Shown: positions 43,431 to 62,240 of the stretch, piece after piece
Numbering within the stretch: the stretch's first letter is position 1
Layout: each line of letters opens with the position of its first letter
Assembly: GCF_018446385.1 (NCBI RefSeq)
Contig: NC_055996.1
Location: forward strand, 16,417,317 to 16,481,316
DNA: 64,000 nucleotides
From: Zingiber officinale
Taxonomy: Eukaryota > Streptophyta > Magnoliopsida > Zingiberales > Zingiberaceae
Direction of reading: 5' to 3'
Notes under the pieces: model-generated
What the model was told of the DNA's origin: nothing
The model's input: only the letters and a program-made list of their open reading frames with translations
Database searches by the model: none
Program-made: the position numbers and the translations under genes

Positions 43431-44902
43431 ATGACTAACCGCCAAACGAAGCAACGAGATAATGGTCGGACCAAGCATCTACCCGTCGAAATTCGAAGGG
43501 GAATTCTCTAGCTGGAAAAAGCGAATGCAGGTATTCTTTAAAACTGATTTTGATTTAATATTAATTAGCGCCGGAAGGTAAGGAGAAATACCACTGGACA
43601 AAAAAGGAGCAAACCGACTACATGGCAAACGACAAAGCTGAGTACCATCTACTAACCATTCTTCCGCCACAAGAAGTCAACCGGATCGGCAACTACGACT
43701 CCGCGAAGGAACTTTGAGAGAACTTCCTTGAACTGCACGAAGGAATGTCCGAAGCAAAGCTCGCAAAATGGGATTTACTCCGCAACCAGCTCACCAGCCT
43801 ACGACTTAGGGAAGATGAGACAGTTGCGCATCTGCACTCAAGGACAAAGGAAATCATCACCGGACTATCAAATCTCGGAGAAAAGGTAAGTAACCAAGAT
43901 TCGCTAAGGTATGCGTTAAATTCTTTTCCGAGAAATTCAAAATGGGTGTCACTAGTAGATGTCTTTTATATTTCAAAAGACTTAGAAAACATTTCATTAG
44001 AAGAATTCTTTTCTACATTTGAAGTGCACGAATCAAGATCTGCAGGTACGAAGGAGCCCAAGAACAACGTCGCCCTCAAAGCATCGAGAGACGAACCTGA
44101 GTCGGAGTTTTCTCTCGATGACGAGGAAATGGTAATGATGGTAAGACGGTTTAAAAAACTTTGTAAATCTAGAACCTCTAACCATCCGCATGGTAAAAAG
44201 AAAAGGACCATCCGCTGCTACCACAGCGACGAAGAAGGGCACGTCAAGGACAATTGTCCCAAGCTAAAGAACAAGAACAAGGATAAAGGTAAGAAGCCTG
44301 TCCAAAAGCGCAAGGCCCTAAAGGCGACGTGGGACGATACGTCGTCCGAATCGGAAGTTGAGGCATTCTCTAGGCTTGCATTAATGGCGATTCATCAAGA
44401 CGACGACTATGATTCAAGCTCTTCCGAAATGAGCATTGAGAGCATCAATGAAGGAGGAGCTACGTCGGAAGAAAGCAACACTTCAAGGGGAGACACGGAC
44501 AATGAGATCGACAAGGTAAGTCAGGTACGATCTCTTCCTCCCAATAAATTCTTTAAATTCATTAAATTATTAACAAAAGATTGCTGCAAATTAGAAAATG
44601 AAAATAAAAATTTAAAAGTAATATTAGCTAAATCTTGCCCTCTAAAAGATTTAGACAAATCAAAATTAGAAAATGAAAAATTGAAATCAGAAAATAATAA
44701 TTTGAAAATATAAATAGATAGTCTAAAAAATCATGCATATTCAAATAAAACATATTTTAGAAAATACAACAATTTAAATTGGTATTTTCGATATCATAAG
44801 GGACAGATTAGAAATATTTCAAAGAAAAATGCCTCTAAGAAATTCCTAGTCAATCTAGTAGGCTGGAACCTATATTGGGTTCCAAAGTCCTGTCTGACTT
44901 GA
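43431..44902 (+). pseudogene. SIRE-like gag, decayed
   Basis: An ATG at 43,431 opens a frame that soon shifts (SKFEGEFSSWKKRMQVFF lies in the +1 frame). The core is open from 43,745 to 44,713 (322 codons): ELHEGMSEAKLAKWDLLRNQ, RYALNSFPRNSKW, then a knuckle CYHSDEEGHVKDNC in which Ser replaces the second zinc-binding Cys, an acidic Ser-rich linker and a coiled-coil Lys/Asn/Glu region. After a TAA the frame goes on with NLYWVPKSCL to a TGA near 44,902. A TGA replaces an expected Trp at about 43,715. Gag would form the particle and bind RNA; this copy cannot make an intact one. No protease or polymerase follows. Confidence 0.8.
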
Positions 44903-45519
44903 ACTTGAACTAATTAGATTTAGAACTTTCAGCGAGAAAATTAGACTTTAAAATTTCTTTATGAGGCTTTGTCTAAGGAAGTGGTTGTTGCTCCAATAAC
45001 CAAGAAGACCTAGTGTCTCGCCACGACCTGGAAGCTAAAATATTGAAATAAAAATATTTAATTAACTTTCTGATAAAAGCATTAAGGTGGAAATTTAATA
45101 ATGCTTTAAAAAACTTTTTAAACATTTTTTAAAGTTTTTAAATTTTTTTAGAATTTTCTTTTTGCGTAAAACTAAAAAGTGCCTAAGTTAAAAGGTCATC
45201 TGAAATTAGAAATTTATGCTTAAATGTTTACTTAGAAAAATTTTCAAAAATATTTTTGTAAAATTTCTTAAGTCAGAATTTTTTAAAAATTCTCTTACTT
45301 AAAGTTTTTTTACTTAGAACATTTTTGCTGAAAATTATTGCAAATTCTCTAACTTAGAATTTATTTAACTTAGGTTATCAAAGGGGGAGAAGGAAAAGTA
45401 TAAGTCTTGGGGGAGGTAAACTAAAATTTAAATTTTCTATCTTTTTGCACTTTATTGTAAAATTAGTTAGTTTATTTTTTATGTCTATTTACCCTATCTT
45501 AACTTAGGTTGCTCACGTC
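44903..45519 (+). other. non-coding 3' internal region of the element
   Basis: AT-rich sequence with runs of TTTTTAAA; no open frame of note. It is the counterpart of the AT-rich region at 1,454-4,290 but much shorter. Confidence 0.6.
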
Positions 45520-45532
45520 AAAAAGGGGGAGA
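45520..45532 (+). other. polypurine tract
   Basis: AAAAAGGGGGAGA lies one base before the right LTR start (TGTTGAAACC). Confidence 0.8.
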
Positions 45533-45533
45533 T

Positions 45534-46577
45534 TGTTGAAACCCCAAGGTTGTTTTGGTGTGATCAACAAGTTAAGTTAGGTCCTGTGTGTTTTTAACCT
45601 TGTGTCTAAGTGTGCAGGAACTTAGGAGTTAGGAGCACAGATAGTCGAGCGGAAGACGCAGCTAGCGGGAAGGACGGCACCCGGTGCGTCCGAGGGACGA
45701 GGAGTTGCGGAAGAGTACACCGGTGGACGAGAAGGAAGCGTGCGGTGGTTCTGAAGGACGAGAAGCCGGAGCGGAAGACTGCTCAAGGAGCAAGAGACGT
45801 AGCTAGCGAGAAGGTCGGCACGGGGTGCGACTGAGGGACGAAGACTGCGGATGAGTACACTGGCGGACGAGAAGGAAGCACGCGATGATTCCGAGGGACG
45901 AGAAACTGGAGCGGAAGCCTGCTCGAGGAGACCGGAAGTTTAGTTCGGGTGAGCCCTATTCTGGATGGCAGAGATCACCCAAGCGAGCGGAAGACTCGGT
46001 CTGAGGCGAACAGAACCGGAGCAGAAGACCTGGGCTGAAAAAAGTCAATGGAGTTGACTTTCCCAACTGGGGCGCCTGGAACTGTCTGGGGCGCTCGGAC
46101 CCCTCCGGGGTGCCTGGAACCCTTCCGGGCGCCCGGAGTTGACTTTTTGACCAGATCATGTCAATCGCGATCTAAACGTTGTGGGATAAAGTTTTATCCC
46201 CCGGGCGCCCGGAACCCCTTCGGGGCGCCCTGATCAAGGCTATAAATACAGCCTTGGTCCAGAAGCTTTCAATCAATTCAGAAATTGTAATTCCAACACT
46301 TGTACGCTCAATTTCTAGATTAGCTTCTTTCTTTTTGCACTCTCATTGTTGTAAGAGGCTTCTCCGCCTGAAGGAGATATTCTAGTGCATTCCATTCCTT
46401 GGATTAACAACCTCCCCGGTTGTAACCAAGTAAACATCTGGTGTCTCTTCTTTTTCTGTTTTAATTTATTGCTTTTCGATTTTATGCAAGTGTTAGTTTA
46501 AGAAAGTTCGATAAAGGTTGTGCTTTTTATTTTCAGGCTATTCAACCCCCCTTCTAGCCGGCCGTCGCGATCCAATA
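45534..46577 (+). repeat. right LTR
   Basis: 1,044 bp. It carries an intact TATA box, TATAAATA at 46,241-46,248, directly after GC-rich palindromes (46,065-46,230) with several GGGCGCCCGGA/TCCGGGCGCC units. It serves as the empty-site reference for the MITE in the left LTR. Confidence 0.9.
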
Positions 46578-46733
46578 GGTTACTTTCCTCCAGTGACTTA
46601 CCTTAACTTACTACTTTGCTAGTTCACAGACCCTGGTCGGCTTGTTGACCTATCTGGACTCCCTCAGACCTGTCAACTCCTGCACACTGGGTTAGTACAA
46701 TAGATAAAATAGTAAAATAAAATAGTGTCAACA

Positions 46734-47290
46734 TATTTCAGGATTCACGCGGTCGACTGGAAACCAGTCGGTCACACATTACCTAGGGTTACCTCCCTAT
46801 GGTTGCCTAGCTTCACTCACTAGGACTTCCATTGCCTTATTCCACTCACCAGGACTTCCTTCACCTAGCTTCACTTAATAGGGTCCGACTTCACTCACTA
46901 GGACTTCCATTATCTAGCTTCACTCACTAGGGTCCGACTTCACTCACTAGGACTTCCACCGCCTAGCTTCACTCACTAGGGTCCGGCTTCACTTACCAAG
47001 ACTTCCACCACCTAGCTTCACTTACTAGGGTCCAGCTTCACTCATCAAGACTTCCACTTGCCTAACCTCTAGTTAGAACTTCTCACTTGCCTATCCTTCG
47101 GTTAGGACTTATACTTGTTAGTTATCTAATCCTAACTAGACTACTCTCTTCCAAACATTAAATCCTATTTAGATTAACCCTTGATTAAACTGATCAGACT
47201 TAGATACATTATCAAACATCAAAATCTTAAAAATCAATTACACTAATTCAGTACAAATCTTAATAGAGTTAATCAGTGTAAGTCCTAATA
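46734..47290 (-). repeat. SIRE-like LTR fragment with minisatellite, minus orientation
   Basis: Seven or so units of CTAGCTTCACTCACTAGG and ACTTCACTCACTAGGACTTCC repeat between 46,790 and 47,060. This is the reverse complement of the array at 4,925-5,060 and 7,515-7,635. The region beyond it (47,060-47,230) matches the 5' part of that LTR in reverse. It is truncated; no termini found. Confidence 0.65.
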
Positions 47291-48310
47291 AAATTAGATA
47301 GAAAAAGATCTAATTAGAAATTAGGTAAATTTTATTAGGAAAAGACAGGCTACTCGACAAGTAATCTCATAACTTTCTACTCCTTTTTCTTTTCTTCATC
47401 TTTCCCTGGGGATATGATTTGAGTGCCGAAGAGGTTACCTTAGCTCATTCTAACAACTTCCTTAAGTCTTTACATACCTTTACGAAAGATTTCCTCTTTA
47501 TTCAACAACTCAAGTGTTGGTATTCACTCAGTCAAAAATACTCGATCGTGGTTATTTTACTGAGTGATCATATCCCTTGATCTCGAATTGGGTCATATAT
47601 TAATAAGTTTTTTAAGTTTTTAGTATACCAATAAAATTTTGTTTTTAGGATTTAGAGGTTAGGATATAGTATTAAATAAAAAAATCAAATTAATTTTTTT
47701 TTTTTGAATTTACAGGAGGTACGTGACATAAGGTATATATAATTTCATTGTATAATAAATTATATTGTTTGGAAAATTTATAATTAGATATATTGTATAA
47801 ATTAAATAGTTTATGATAGTGTAAGAGAGTTAGATTAATAAATTAATGAGTTAAAAATATAATAATCTCATATTAAAATTATACCATTAATATTAATAAA
47901 ATATTATTAAATAATTTAAAATTAAATTAACTTAAATTAACTTAACTATTAATAAATAGATGATTAGACGGTTGAATCAATATTAGCATGACCTTTAATT
48001 GGTCCGTCTAAATTAAGATAGACTGATTATGAGTTAGACCTGGAATCGATCATGGATAACTGATCGTTGATCCGATTTACATTCGAGTCTTGGTCCGGTA
48101 GGTCTAGCGTGATGTAGTATAGATACACTTGTTCTTTCAAGTGTGTAATTTCTTTTAAAAAATATCTTGTCAAACTGTTGTAGATTATCACTGAAGGTGT
48201 CTTTTTAAAAAATATTTTTGTTGAAATATACTTTTCATTGACTAGTTTATTGTCATTGCAACTCGTTAATGAATTTCCAAGATTTATGAAACAAGTTTTC
48301 TCAATTTATA
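47291..48310. other. unassigned AT-rich DNA
   Basis: No gene or recognisable element. A short TAAATTAA-rich stretch at 47,700-47,960 is low complexity. Confidence 0.4.
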
Positions 48311-49222
48311 TTGATACGGTGGTTAGGTGGATCCCATCAAGATAGTCTAAAGTCTAGGAGACCGATTAATATGGTTAAAGTTAAGAGACAATCAATATTT
48401 TGAGTCAAGATTTACCTTCATTCAGACTGGGAGCTTACTCAATCGGACCCTCTGGTCGGTCGGGCCTCGAGCTTTGATCTCCTAAGCATTGATGGGCCTT
48501 GAAGTCAAATATTAGCTACCCTAATCGATTGCTCCGGTCGAGCCGATATAGGGTCCGATCGGACATATTTGATGCTTGGTTCACCCGAGTTCTCCATCCA
48601 AGTGAAGAGGTCGAGTGATGGCAAAGTCGCCGACTGCATTCATCAAAGCTGACCTGGTGGCTTCTATGAGTGACGGTCTGTCGGACTACATTAGATACTC
48701 AGTCTAATGACCAAGGAAGTCTATGGTGGGCCCCATAGCCCAACGGTCCCATACTCCTTTTTGTCATCATATGTCACAGATGATAGAGAATATTCTGTAT
48801 GTAAGCTATACATTCGAAGCTTCCACCCTGTCAATCGCAGAAATTACGGGTCCATTTTGAAAAAGGTGTCATAGTCTCTTTATAGTTTGTCCTTTTTTAG
48901 AAATACTTTGATATTCGTGCATAGATACAACAATAATTCTATAAAAAGATGTCTCCATCTACAGGCGTAGGTACACAACACTATGTAATTTTACATATCC
49001 ATTGCTACTATTCTTTCCACTATTCCTTTCCAGAAATCGAGTACTTACTTGAACATCAGAAGACCTACGTCGGGGACGTTTTCCTTGACCCGATTGCTAA
49101 CACTCTTTGTGACATGTAGGATAGTGAGGAGTCTTCGTTTAGTCAACATTTGACACATGTCCCAGCCAGCCATTTTCTCCACTTTTGAATAGGATCATAT
49201 TTGATGTTGTCTATGAGAACTT
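48311..49222 (+). repeat. probable Tat-like Ty3 LTR and primer-site region
   Basis: It ends with TTTGATGTTGTCTATGAGAAC (about 49,200-49,220), a decayed form of the TTGGCGCCGTCTGTGGGAA phrase that follows LTRs of Tat-lineage Ty3 elements. The gag that follows supports this. The LTR start could not be fixed. Confidence 0.45.
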
Positions 49223-49924
49223 TTTCTGCATCTGAAATATGAAGATGGACGAGATTGGAAGACTCGCCACGATAACCTTAACGCAAGAAGAACTAGAACT
49301 ATTTATAGTCTCCCAAGCGACTAAAATGGTACAACAACAATAGATAGCAACTAAGGGCCGCTTGTCGAACGACCCCGCCGTATCTTCGACCGGCCCCTCG
49401 ACAGAGCGTGGAACTTGAATGGAAGGCCCGACTGTGTTCCCACCAATCCAACCTCCCCCGATTGCCTTCCCTCAGGCATTCATGCCGCTGGCTAACCTAC
49501 CGCCTGTGCCCCTTCACCGACTGCATATCACAGGGCGTTGTTCTGAACACCCCCTTGACGACATAGGTCGAGCGGAGAGGCCTCAAGGATCGTCTTATGA
49601 AAACGCACTCATCCAAGACCTTCGTAAAGGCAACGCCCCAATGAATAATAGCTCTCCCGAGCATGTGAGTATGTCTTTCTCCTAAGAGATCTTGGAAGAT
49701 AAACTACCAGTTCATTTCCAACCATTGACGATGGAGAATATGGAGGAGCGAGCGACCTCGAGGATCATTTGCTCAAGTTTGAAAATACGACTATCCTCCA
49801 CCAATACATGAACAGGGTTAAATGTCGAGTGTTCCTCACCACTCTCTCTGGCTCGGCACAGAGGTGGTTCAACCGACTCCCGACCAAGTCATATGTTGTT
49901 TCAAAGATTTTCACCAGACGTTCC

Positions 49925-50946
49925 TGTTGGAGCAATCCTAATGGTCCGGTGTGACCATATTTTGATGTTTGGGCAAAGAGTTTAAGTTAGGATTACCCTC
50001 GTTATTTGATATGTGTATGTGAGTGTGCAGGTTTGCAGGATACACATACGACTCAGCTTGATGGCTTCGGGTCTGATGAAGGATGGAGCATCCGAGGGAC
50101 CATAGACAAGGCGACAAGGATAAGAGCCGAGGGAAGCGCACTTCGAGGTATACGCGAAGGATGACATTGGGACGAGCCACAGGCTTGGATGCATCCGAGG
50201 GACGAAAGCCAAAGGAAGTAGACTTGAAGGCAAGAGGTCAAGGCTGCAAAGAAGAGTCAAGTGAGTCGTGAGGGTACGAATGCATGAGAGATTATATTCA
50301 GGGAAAAAACCCAGGGGGCACTGCAGTCAACAGGGACACTGTAGCAGTCAATGATACTGTAGCAGTTATTATAACAGTCGACTGGTGCACTGTAGTAATC
50401 GACTGGTGCACTGTAGTAGTCGACTAGTACACTGTAGCAGTTGACTGGTAGAGAGTCATTGAGAGAGTCGTTGGCTAGGCACCAGTCGACTGGTAATGAT
50501 AAAACAGCAGGGCTATTTTCTTCCAAGCTCTATAAGAAGGAGTTTGGGATGACCGGTCAACGTGACGAAATTAGACTTGGTTAAAACCTAATTAGTAGTC
50601 AACAAAGTGCTGAAGGTTCTATTGTGTTTAAGTGTTCTTGGTTGGTGTTGTAGTGAGGTTTCTCTACCAACAAGGAGTTGCTTGAGTAGTCGGAGTTTGC
50701 CGAGGGCTAATCCACCGAAGGATCGGAATCGTCCACCACAAGGACAGCCGTGGAGTAGGAACCCTAATCTTCGAACCATGTTACATCAACGTGCATTAAT
50801 TTGTTTGTTCTTTCTCATTGTCTTTAGCTTTTGTATTCATATTAGTATTTATATTTCCGCATGCGCACTAATGAATACGTAGGAATCGATAATTTAGAAT
50901 CAACGTCTATTCAACGTCCTTCTAACCGGCTGCAAGATCCCCAACA
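49925..50946 (+). mobile_element. Copia-type solo LTR inside the gag relic
   Basis: It is 1,022 bp, from TGTTGGAGCAATCC to GATCCCCAACA. The flanking five bases are GTTCC (49,920-49,924) and ATTTC (50,947-50,951); two changes separate them, but the gag sequence reads through once one copy is removed. A minisatellite lies at 50,330-50,480. Confidence 0.7.
50330..50480 (+). repeat. minisatellite of CACTGTAG and GTCGACTGGT phrases
   Basis: Five or six units of about 20-22 bp combine CACTGTAGTAGTCGACTGGTG-like parts. It has the same LTR position as the GC palindromes of the SIRE-like LTRs but a different sequence. Confidence 0.7.
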
Positions 50947-51120
50947 ATTTCTTCATCATTTTGCAAGACAATGCTAAATTTATTTTCACTCAAGCAAAGG
51001 CCCAAGGAGCTATTATAGACCTACATCAAAAAATTTAATCAAGTGATCATAAACCTCCCCTCAGTCACCCAACAAATTTTAATAAATCCCTTCTTCTAGG
51101 AACTCACTCTCACTGACAGT

Positions 51121-51464
51121 TAGTACTAAATTAAATATCTAACCAACTAAAAAAATTAAAAGAATAAAAAAAAAAGGCTGATTTGCAATTTTATCTCAAA
51201 CTGGTATGCAAAAACAAAAAAGAAAAAAAGAAGAAAAAAAGAAGAAAAGGCAACTTCTATTCTTAACGAATTCAAGTGAATTAATTATTCGAACATTTTG
51301 GCCAGCTTGCATGGTTTATAAACAATAACTTGGTGTATGTTTGACTAGGAAAGAACGTGATACTACGAATGTAGGGAAAACATATCTTAAAGCGTCAAGC
51401 GTCAAACAAACAATGTCTTCTTTCGAAGAGAATACAGAGACGATGCATGTAAAGGATGTTTACT
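51121..51464 (-). other. 3' flank and probable 3' UTR of the ARL5-like gene
   Basis: A-rich sequence with no other gene. The part next to 51,465 is the likely 3' UTR on the minus strand. Confidence 0.45.
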
Positions 51465-57827
<6,363 letters not shown>

Positions 57828-57834
57828 TATAAAT
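57828..57834 (+). promoter_or_regulatory. TATA box of the FLOE-like gene
   Basis: TATAAAT lies 170 bp before the start codon, which leaves room for a 5' UTR of about 140 bp with CTCTCGCC repeats (57,896-57,935). Confidence 0.5.
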
Positions 57835-58004
57835 GTTTATCGTTTCTGGAAACATCTCTTCTCAGTTCTCACGCCAAATCTGAGATCTAGTGCAATCTCT
57901 CGCCTCTCGCCTCTCGCCGATCGCCGATCGCCGACCGGAGAAGAGAACCCTAGAATTGTGATCGCCACTTAGCTCATCTCGCTCTGATCCGCAATTTCGA
58001 TCCC

Positions 58005-61000
58005 ATGAACGCTTCCAAGTTCATGGACAAGCAAATCATGGAGCTCTCAGGATCTTCGCAGCCGCCCGACAAGTTCTTCGACCTCATCAACCCCCAGGAG
58101 GAGCATCCTATCAGCACCGCCGCCGGAGGAGACGTGAAAAAAGAGCAACAGCATCAGGAGCCTGAGATCCTTCCGAGCTATGATTTTCATCCCATCGGAT
58201 CCTTCTCGCCCCCAACCAGCAGCGGCGGTGGAATCGGTGGTGCTTGGCCCACCTGGGGTTCCGTCGACTCTAAACTGGCTTCTTTAAATCTCAAAGTATG
58301 CAAGTTTCTTTGGATTTTTATGATGTTTTGTTGATCGGGCTATAATATATTATCATGAATTTTAATTGGATTTTGGTAGATCTGATGTGTTCCTCACTGT
58401 GAAACGATCCTAGTTCCTGTTCTCTCGTTGTGAGCTGGTGTAGAAATTCTGATCCTAGCATGAAAATGGACCCCCAAAAAATTGACAATCTGTTCTGCAT
58501 TTGGGATGGGCCATTTGTAGATTTATTGTTTTGGAACATAACTCCCGAAGCTAGTGGTATGACTTGGTGCTCAGATCTGTACGACTTGCTGTGATAAGAA
58601 AAGAGAACGTTTAATAGAGGTAGTAGTGGCTTAGAGCCGTCAAAGTAGCAGAGTGGCCCCTATTAGCTTTGTGTTGATCTAGGAAAAAATAGGATTAGGA
58701 TTGTAATAAACTGATAGAAGAGCCTTTCCAAGGAAATCAACCAAAATGTATACAAGTATATAAATAAGATGGTTAATAGAGATATATCATAGTCTTTTAT
58801 TCTACTTTTTTCAGTGGCTGGATTTTGTTTTGCATTTCTATGTCCATTCTTAGGTTGGGAAATTCAACGGTACTCATAAAGGGGGTGCATGTTGCTTATA
58901 TAAACTAAGGGACCATTTTGGTCATAGTCAAAAATAATTTTACCACCTGATCTCCAATCAGGAGCTAATGATGCCCGATTGCCTCTAGCTGTGTAATCTT
59001 TGTGTAGACAGTAACTAACTATTTTTTAATCCTAACATCTCTAGTATGTAATTATCTAGTGTTGGCAGCAACTAGCCCAAATGGTAATTACCTAGTGTGT
59101 ATGGGCTTTCTCATGCATGGTTAATGCAAATGGTTATTTGAGACTATTGCACAAATTTCATTGAAATTGTTATGATCATTTCATTTGGGGATCACCATAC
59201 TTTGATACTTTAACCTCATGGAGCTGAATGCATAGTTTTCATAAAACTTATGATAACTCCTAGTATAGGGAGCTGAGGTTGGTCAAGGTGTAAGCAACTT
59301 GGTTGAAGTGAACAAAGGTGGGGTTAACTTGGATTTTTGATTATGGGATCTATTATATGGTTTGAAACTTGAGGTTCAATGGGAAATTGAGGTGAGGAAG
59401 AGCAGAGGCCAATTATGCTGGAGTGGAGATAACTAGGAAAACAGGAATGTGGTGATGGCGACAAGTTGTCATCTGAAAATCTTTGGAGTCCTTTGCCTTT
59501 GTAGTTGACCTGCAAAGACTTCTTTACATATTGCCCTTGATTCACTTTTATAGGTGCCAAGTTAATTCTCATCTAATGGTGGATCTCCTTGTGACCAAAG
59601 CATCGACCAAATTGACCAGACACATGCCCTATCCTTATTGGTTTTAACTAGGTCACACAGATTGAGCCTTGTTGACGTTCATCACCATGATGCATGGGAT
59701 TAGTGAGTAATATTATCCACGACAAAAGTAGGTCATAATCTACTGGGTTTTGAAGGGTGCTTCGTGTTATTAATTTTATTATATTCAATTTAGATAACAA
59801 TCTATTCAATTCAATTTATCTACAACATGCTTGGCTTATTTTTTTCATGCAATATTTTAGAACATTTTAATTACTGTATCTTGTTATTACCATGAATAAG
59901 CTTGTATAATACTTCTTTTTTTTCAACGATGATCTTGAACATGACTTTTTTTTCTTGATGTTTTTGCAGAATGCTGGTACCCCAGAGCCTCATGGATTTG
60001 CACAAGTTGGCCATGAGAAAGAAAAGAGTTCATATGATAATGTAATTGGATCTGACATTGATTACATAGTGAAAAAACATACTGATAGGCTGATGGATGC
60101 TATGGAAGGTATAAGTTCAAAGCTATTACAACTTGACAACAGGACTCATCACCTTGAAAATTCTTTATCTGAGATTAAAATGACCATCGCAAATAATAAT
60201 GGAAGTACAGATGGAAGGCTAAGTCAACTCGAGAATATTCTGAGAGAGGTATTTTATTTATTGTTATATTTTACTTATTTGCATGTATATCATGTGAAAG
60301 TTCAGTTTATTTCAACTTCCTTTCATTTAATTTATCTCATACTGTTAGCATCCCTTCTTGTTTAATGTAATGGTGCGCATAGGATAACCTAAATTTGACA
60401 AAAATAGAGGAATTAACTTAGAGAGTAGTTTGCATGTATCACACAATTGTGAAGAAGTGCAAGTCATGAATCTCATGTGATTAATTCCTTTTATAGTTTT
60501 TTTGCCACTGCTTTATATGTTCTTATTGAATTATATGATGCCATCCAATTCTTGCATTGCCTCCTTGTTGAGTTAGTTTTTTCTTGTGATTCCTTGATCA
60601 AACCTCTTTCATGTCTCTTAATTGGTTAACTCCTATCTGGATCAACCATTTTGGATCGCTATCAACCTTCTTATCTTTATAGCAAAGAACAATCCCAAAA
60701 TTCATTTACTGAGTTTCATCTTCACATAATAACCTAAGCTTTGTTGAGCACTTAGTTAGCTGACATTTTTAGGATCCATTCTGGATAAATTAGGCTAAAT
60801 GGTAGCTAGCGTTTCCATTATTCTACAATTTTTTTTTGCCTCTCAAAGTGCTTACTATATTCTGATCAATACCCTCTGCATATATTTCCTTTTTTTTTGG
60901 TAAAATAAAAAAATTGTCTGACATATTTGTTCTTTGAGCTACGCAATAAATTTAACCTGAATGGATGTTCATAGAGGATCTAATTATTCTAATATATCCA

Positions 61001-62240
61001 TATACAGTTGTATAGGTCAACCTTGTTCCCCTGTACTGATAAATGCAACAAATGAACTAAAATTGAATTGGTCAAATGTCCTCCAGTTCAGTTGTATGTT
61101 GGCAAGAGAGCCTATTATTCCATGTTTGGTCATTGAGCTTTTAATGTACTCTTGCAGGTACATGCTGGGGTGCAAGTTCTGCAGGATAAGCAAGATGTCG
61201 TGGAGGCACAGCTGCATCTTACACAATTGAATGCTCCTAAGGGAGAGCTGCAGTATTCTGAAAGTTCAAAAACTGAGCAGCCTGAATCACAGCAACAGAT
61301 ACCTCCACCACAACAGCTCATCCAGCAATCCTATCAACACACTGTCCCATTAACTCAGCCAATAATGCTTCCTTCTGCGTCTGTACCAAATGCTTCATTA
61401 CCTGTACAACCCAATTCACCACTCCCGATCCCTCCACTACCTCAATCACAGGTTCCTTCAGTGCCATCTTTTCCACGAGATCCTTACTTTCCTTCGGCAG
61501 CTTCACAAGTAGAAGACCCATCAAAACCATTTCAAGTCACAGCTCAGCAGCAGCAGCAAGCAACGGCACCTCCCCCACCTCTGCCACAAACCTACCAGTC
61601 CTCTCAGCTTCCACAGTATCTCCAGCCACCACCATCACACCAACTTGTACATCCGTCGCCGCAGTCACTTACCATATCCCCTCACTCTGAAGAATCTGTA
61701 CATGTGCCTCTGCCTCAGAATTATCCTCCGAGCATCAGGCAACCTGTTCCTTTTCCACAGCATCCCTCCTCTCAACAGTTTTATGGTCCCAATTCCAGCA
61801 CGTATGAACCACCTACAAGCAAGCAGAGTCCTGGGTTGCCATCATTTTCCTCTAGCTACGGGCCACCTGGTCCTAATTACTCAGATTCATATGTTCATAC
61901 TGGGTTTGCTTCAAGCCAAAGTAACTCTGCCGGGAAACCCTTGCCCTTTGCTTCCTCTGTGCCACCTGGTGGAAGCAGCAATTATCCACGTCTGCCGGTG
62001 GCCCGTGTCCTACCACAAGCTGCAGCAACTGGGTCTGGTTCAAGTGGTTCTCCAGGAGCCAGAGTACCAATTGATGATGTGATAGAGAAAGTTACGACTA
62101 TGGGGTTCTCAAAGGACCAAGTCAGGGCAACTGTAAGGAAACTGACTGAGAATGGACAATCGGTTGATCTGAATGTGGTTCTTGACAAATTGATGAATGA
62201 CGGGGAGATCCAACCGCAGAAGGGTTGGTTTGGTCGGTGA
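58005..62240 (+). CDS. FLOE: FLOE-like DUF1421 protein (three exons)
   Basis: Exons are 58,005-58,295, 59,970-60,248 and 61,158-62,240. All introns are phase 0 with GT-AG borders (AAA|GTATG, TTGCAG|AAT, GAG|GTATT, TTGCAG|GTA). The protein is 550 residues. Residues 1-97 are Ser/Gly/Pro-rich (SGGGIGGAWPTWGSVDSKL). 98-190 form a coiled coil (YIVKKHTDRLMDAMEGISSK, LDNRTHHLENSLSEIKM). 215-490 are a long disordered Gln/Pro/Ser-rich region. The last 59 residues are DUF1421 (DDVIEKVTTMGFSKDQVRAT, ending QKGWFGR), a UBA-like fold. Arabidopsis FLOE1 with this layout condenses on hydration and controls seed germination. The frame is intact and the start fits the conserved N terminus. The exact paralogue (FLOE1/2/3) is not resolved. 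Confidence 0.9.
58296..59969 (+). other. intron 1 of the FLOE-like gene
   Basis: 1.67 kb, T-rich near the acceptor (TTTTTGCAG). No nested gene; the minus-strand frame 59,324-59,572 has no recognisable domain. Confidence 0.7.
60249..61157 (+). other. intron 2 of the FLOE-like gene
   Basis: 909 bp with a GT donor and CTCTTGCAG acceptor; nothing else seen. Confidence 0.7.

Larger units (their letters stand above)
41260..46577 (+). mobile_element. gag-only SIRE-like Copia element with MITE in the left LTR
   Basis: The order is left LTR 41,260-43,402, primer site 43,405-43,415 (TGGTATCAGAG), gag, a non-coding 3' region, polypurine tract 45,520-45,532, and right LTR 45,534-46,577. The internal region is only 2.1 kb and has no pol, like the 31-kb element. 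The LTRs are about 1,040 bp once the MITE is removed and are highly similar. The terminal CA of the right LTR is TA. Confidence 0.88.
40340..46733 (-). mobile_element. SIRE-like LTR interrupted by a gag-only Copia element
   Basis: On the plus strand it runs from TGTTGGATCTATCGCACG to TAGTGTCAACA. Sequence before 41,260 (CGCGTCCTCACAAGGTCA) and after 46,577 (GGTTACTTTCCTCCAGTGAC) joins into the phrase found whole at 1,205-1,235 and 31,425-31,455, so the two halves are one LTR. About 1,070 bp remain without the insertion. The flanking five bases (TAGTG and TATTT) do not match, so a solo LTR or a truncated end are both possible. Confidence 0.7.
49240..51120 (+). pseudogene. Tat-like Ty3 gag relic, split by a solo LTR
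   Basis: Gag starts near 49,240 (MDEIGRLATI) and shows a Pro-rich N-terminal part (49,419-49,640) and the conserved gag core, with DLEDHLLKFENTTILHQYMN and CRVFLTTLSGSAQRWFNRLP (49,760-49,885). It breaks at 49,924 and resumes after 50,952 with LHHFARQC and SSKGP, the next part of the family gag. Stops and small indels are present throughout. No polymerase is left. Confidence 0.7.

Noticed and set aside
40340-46733. Full solo-LTR status with target duplication
   Set aside because: Flanking TAGTG and TATTT do not match, so I call the LTR but not a confirmed solo insertion.
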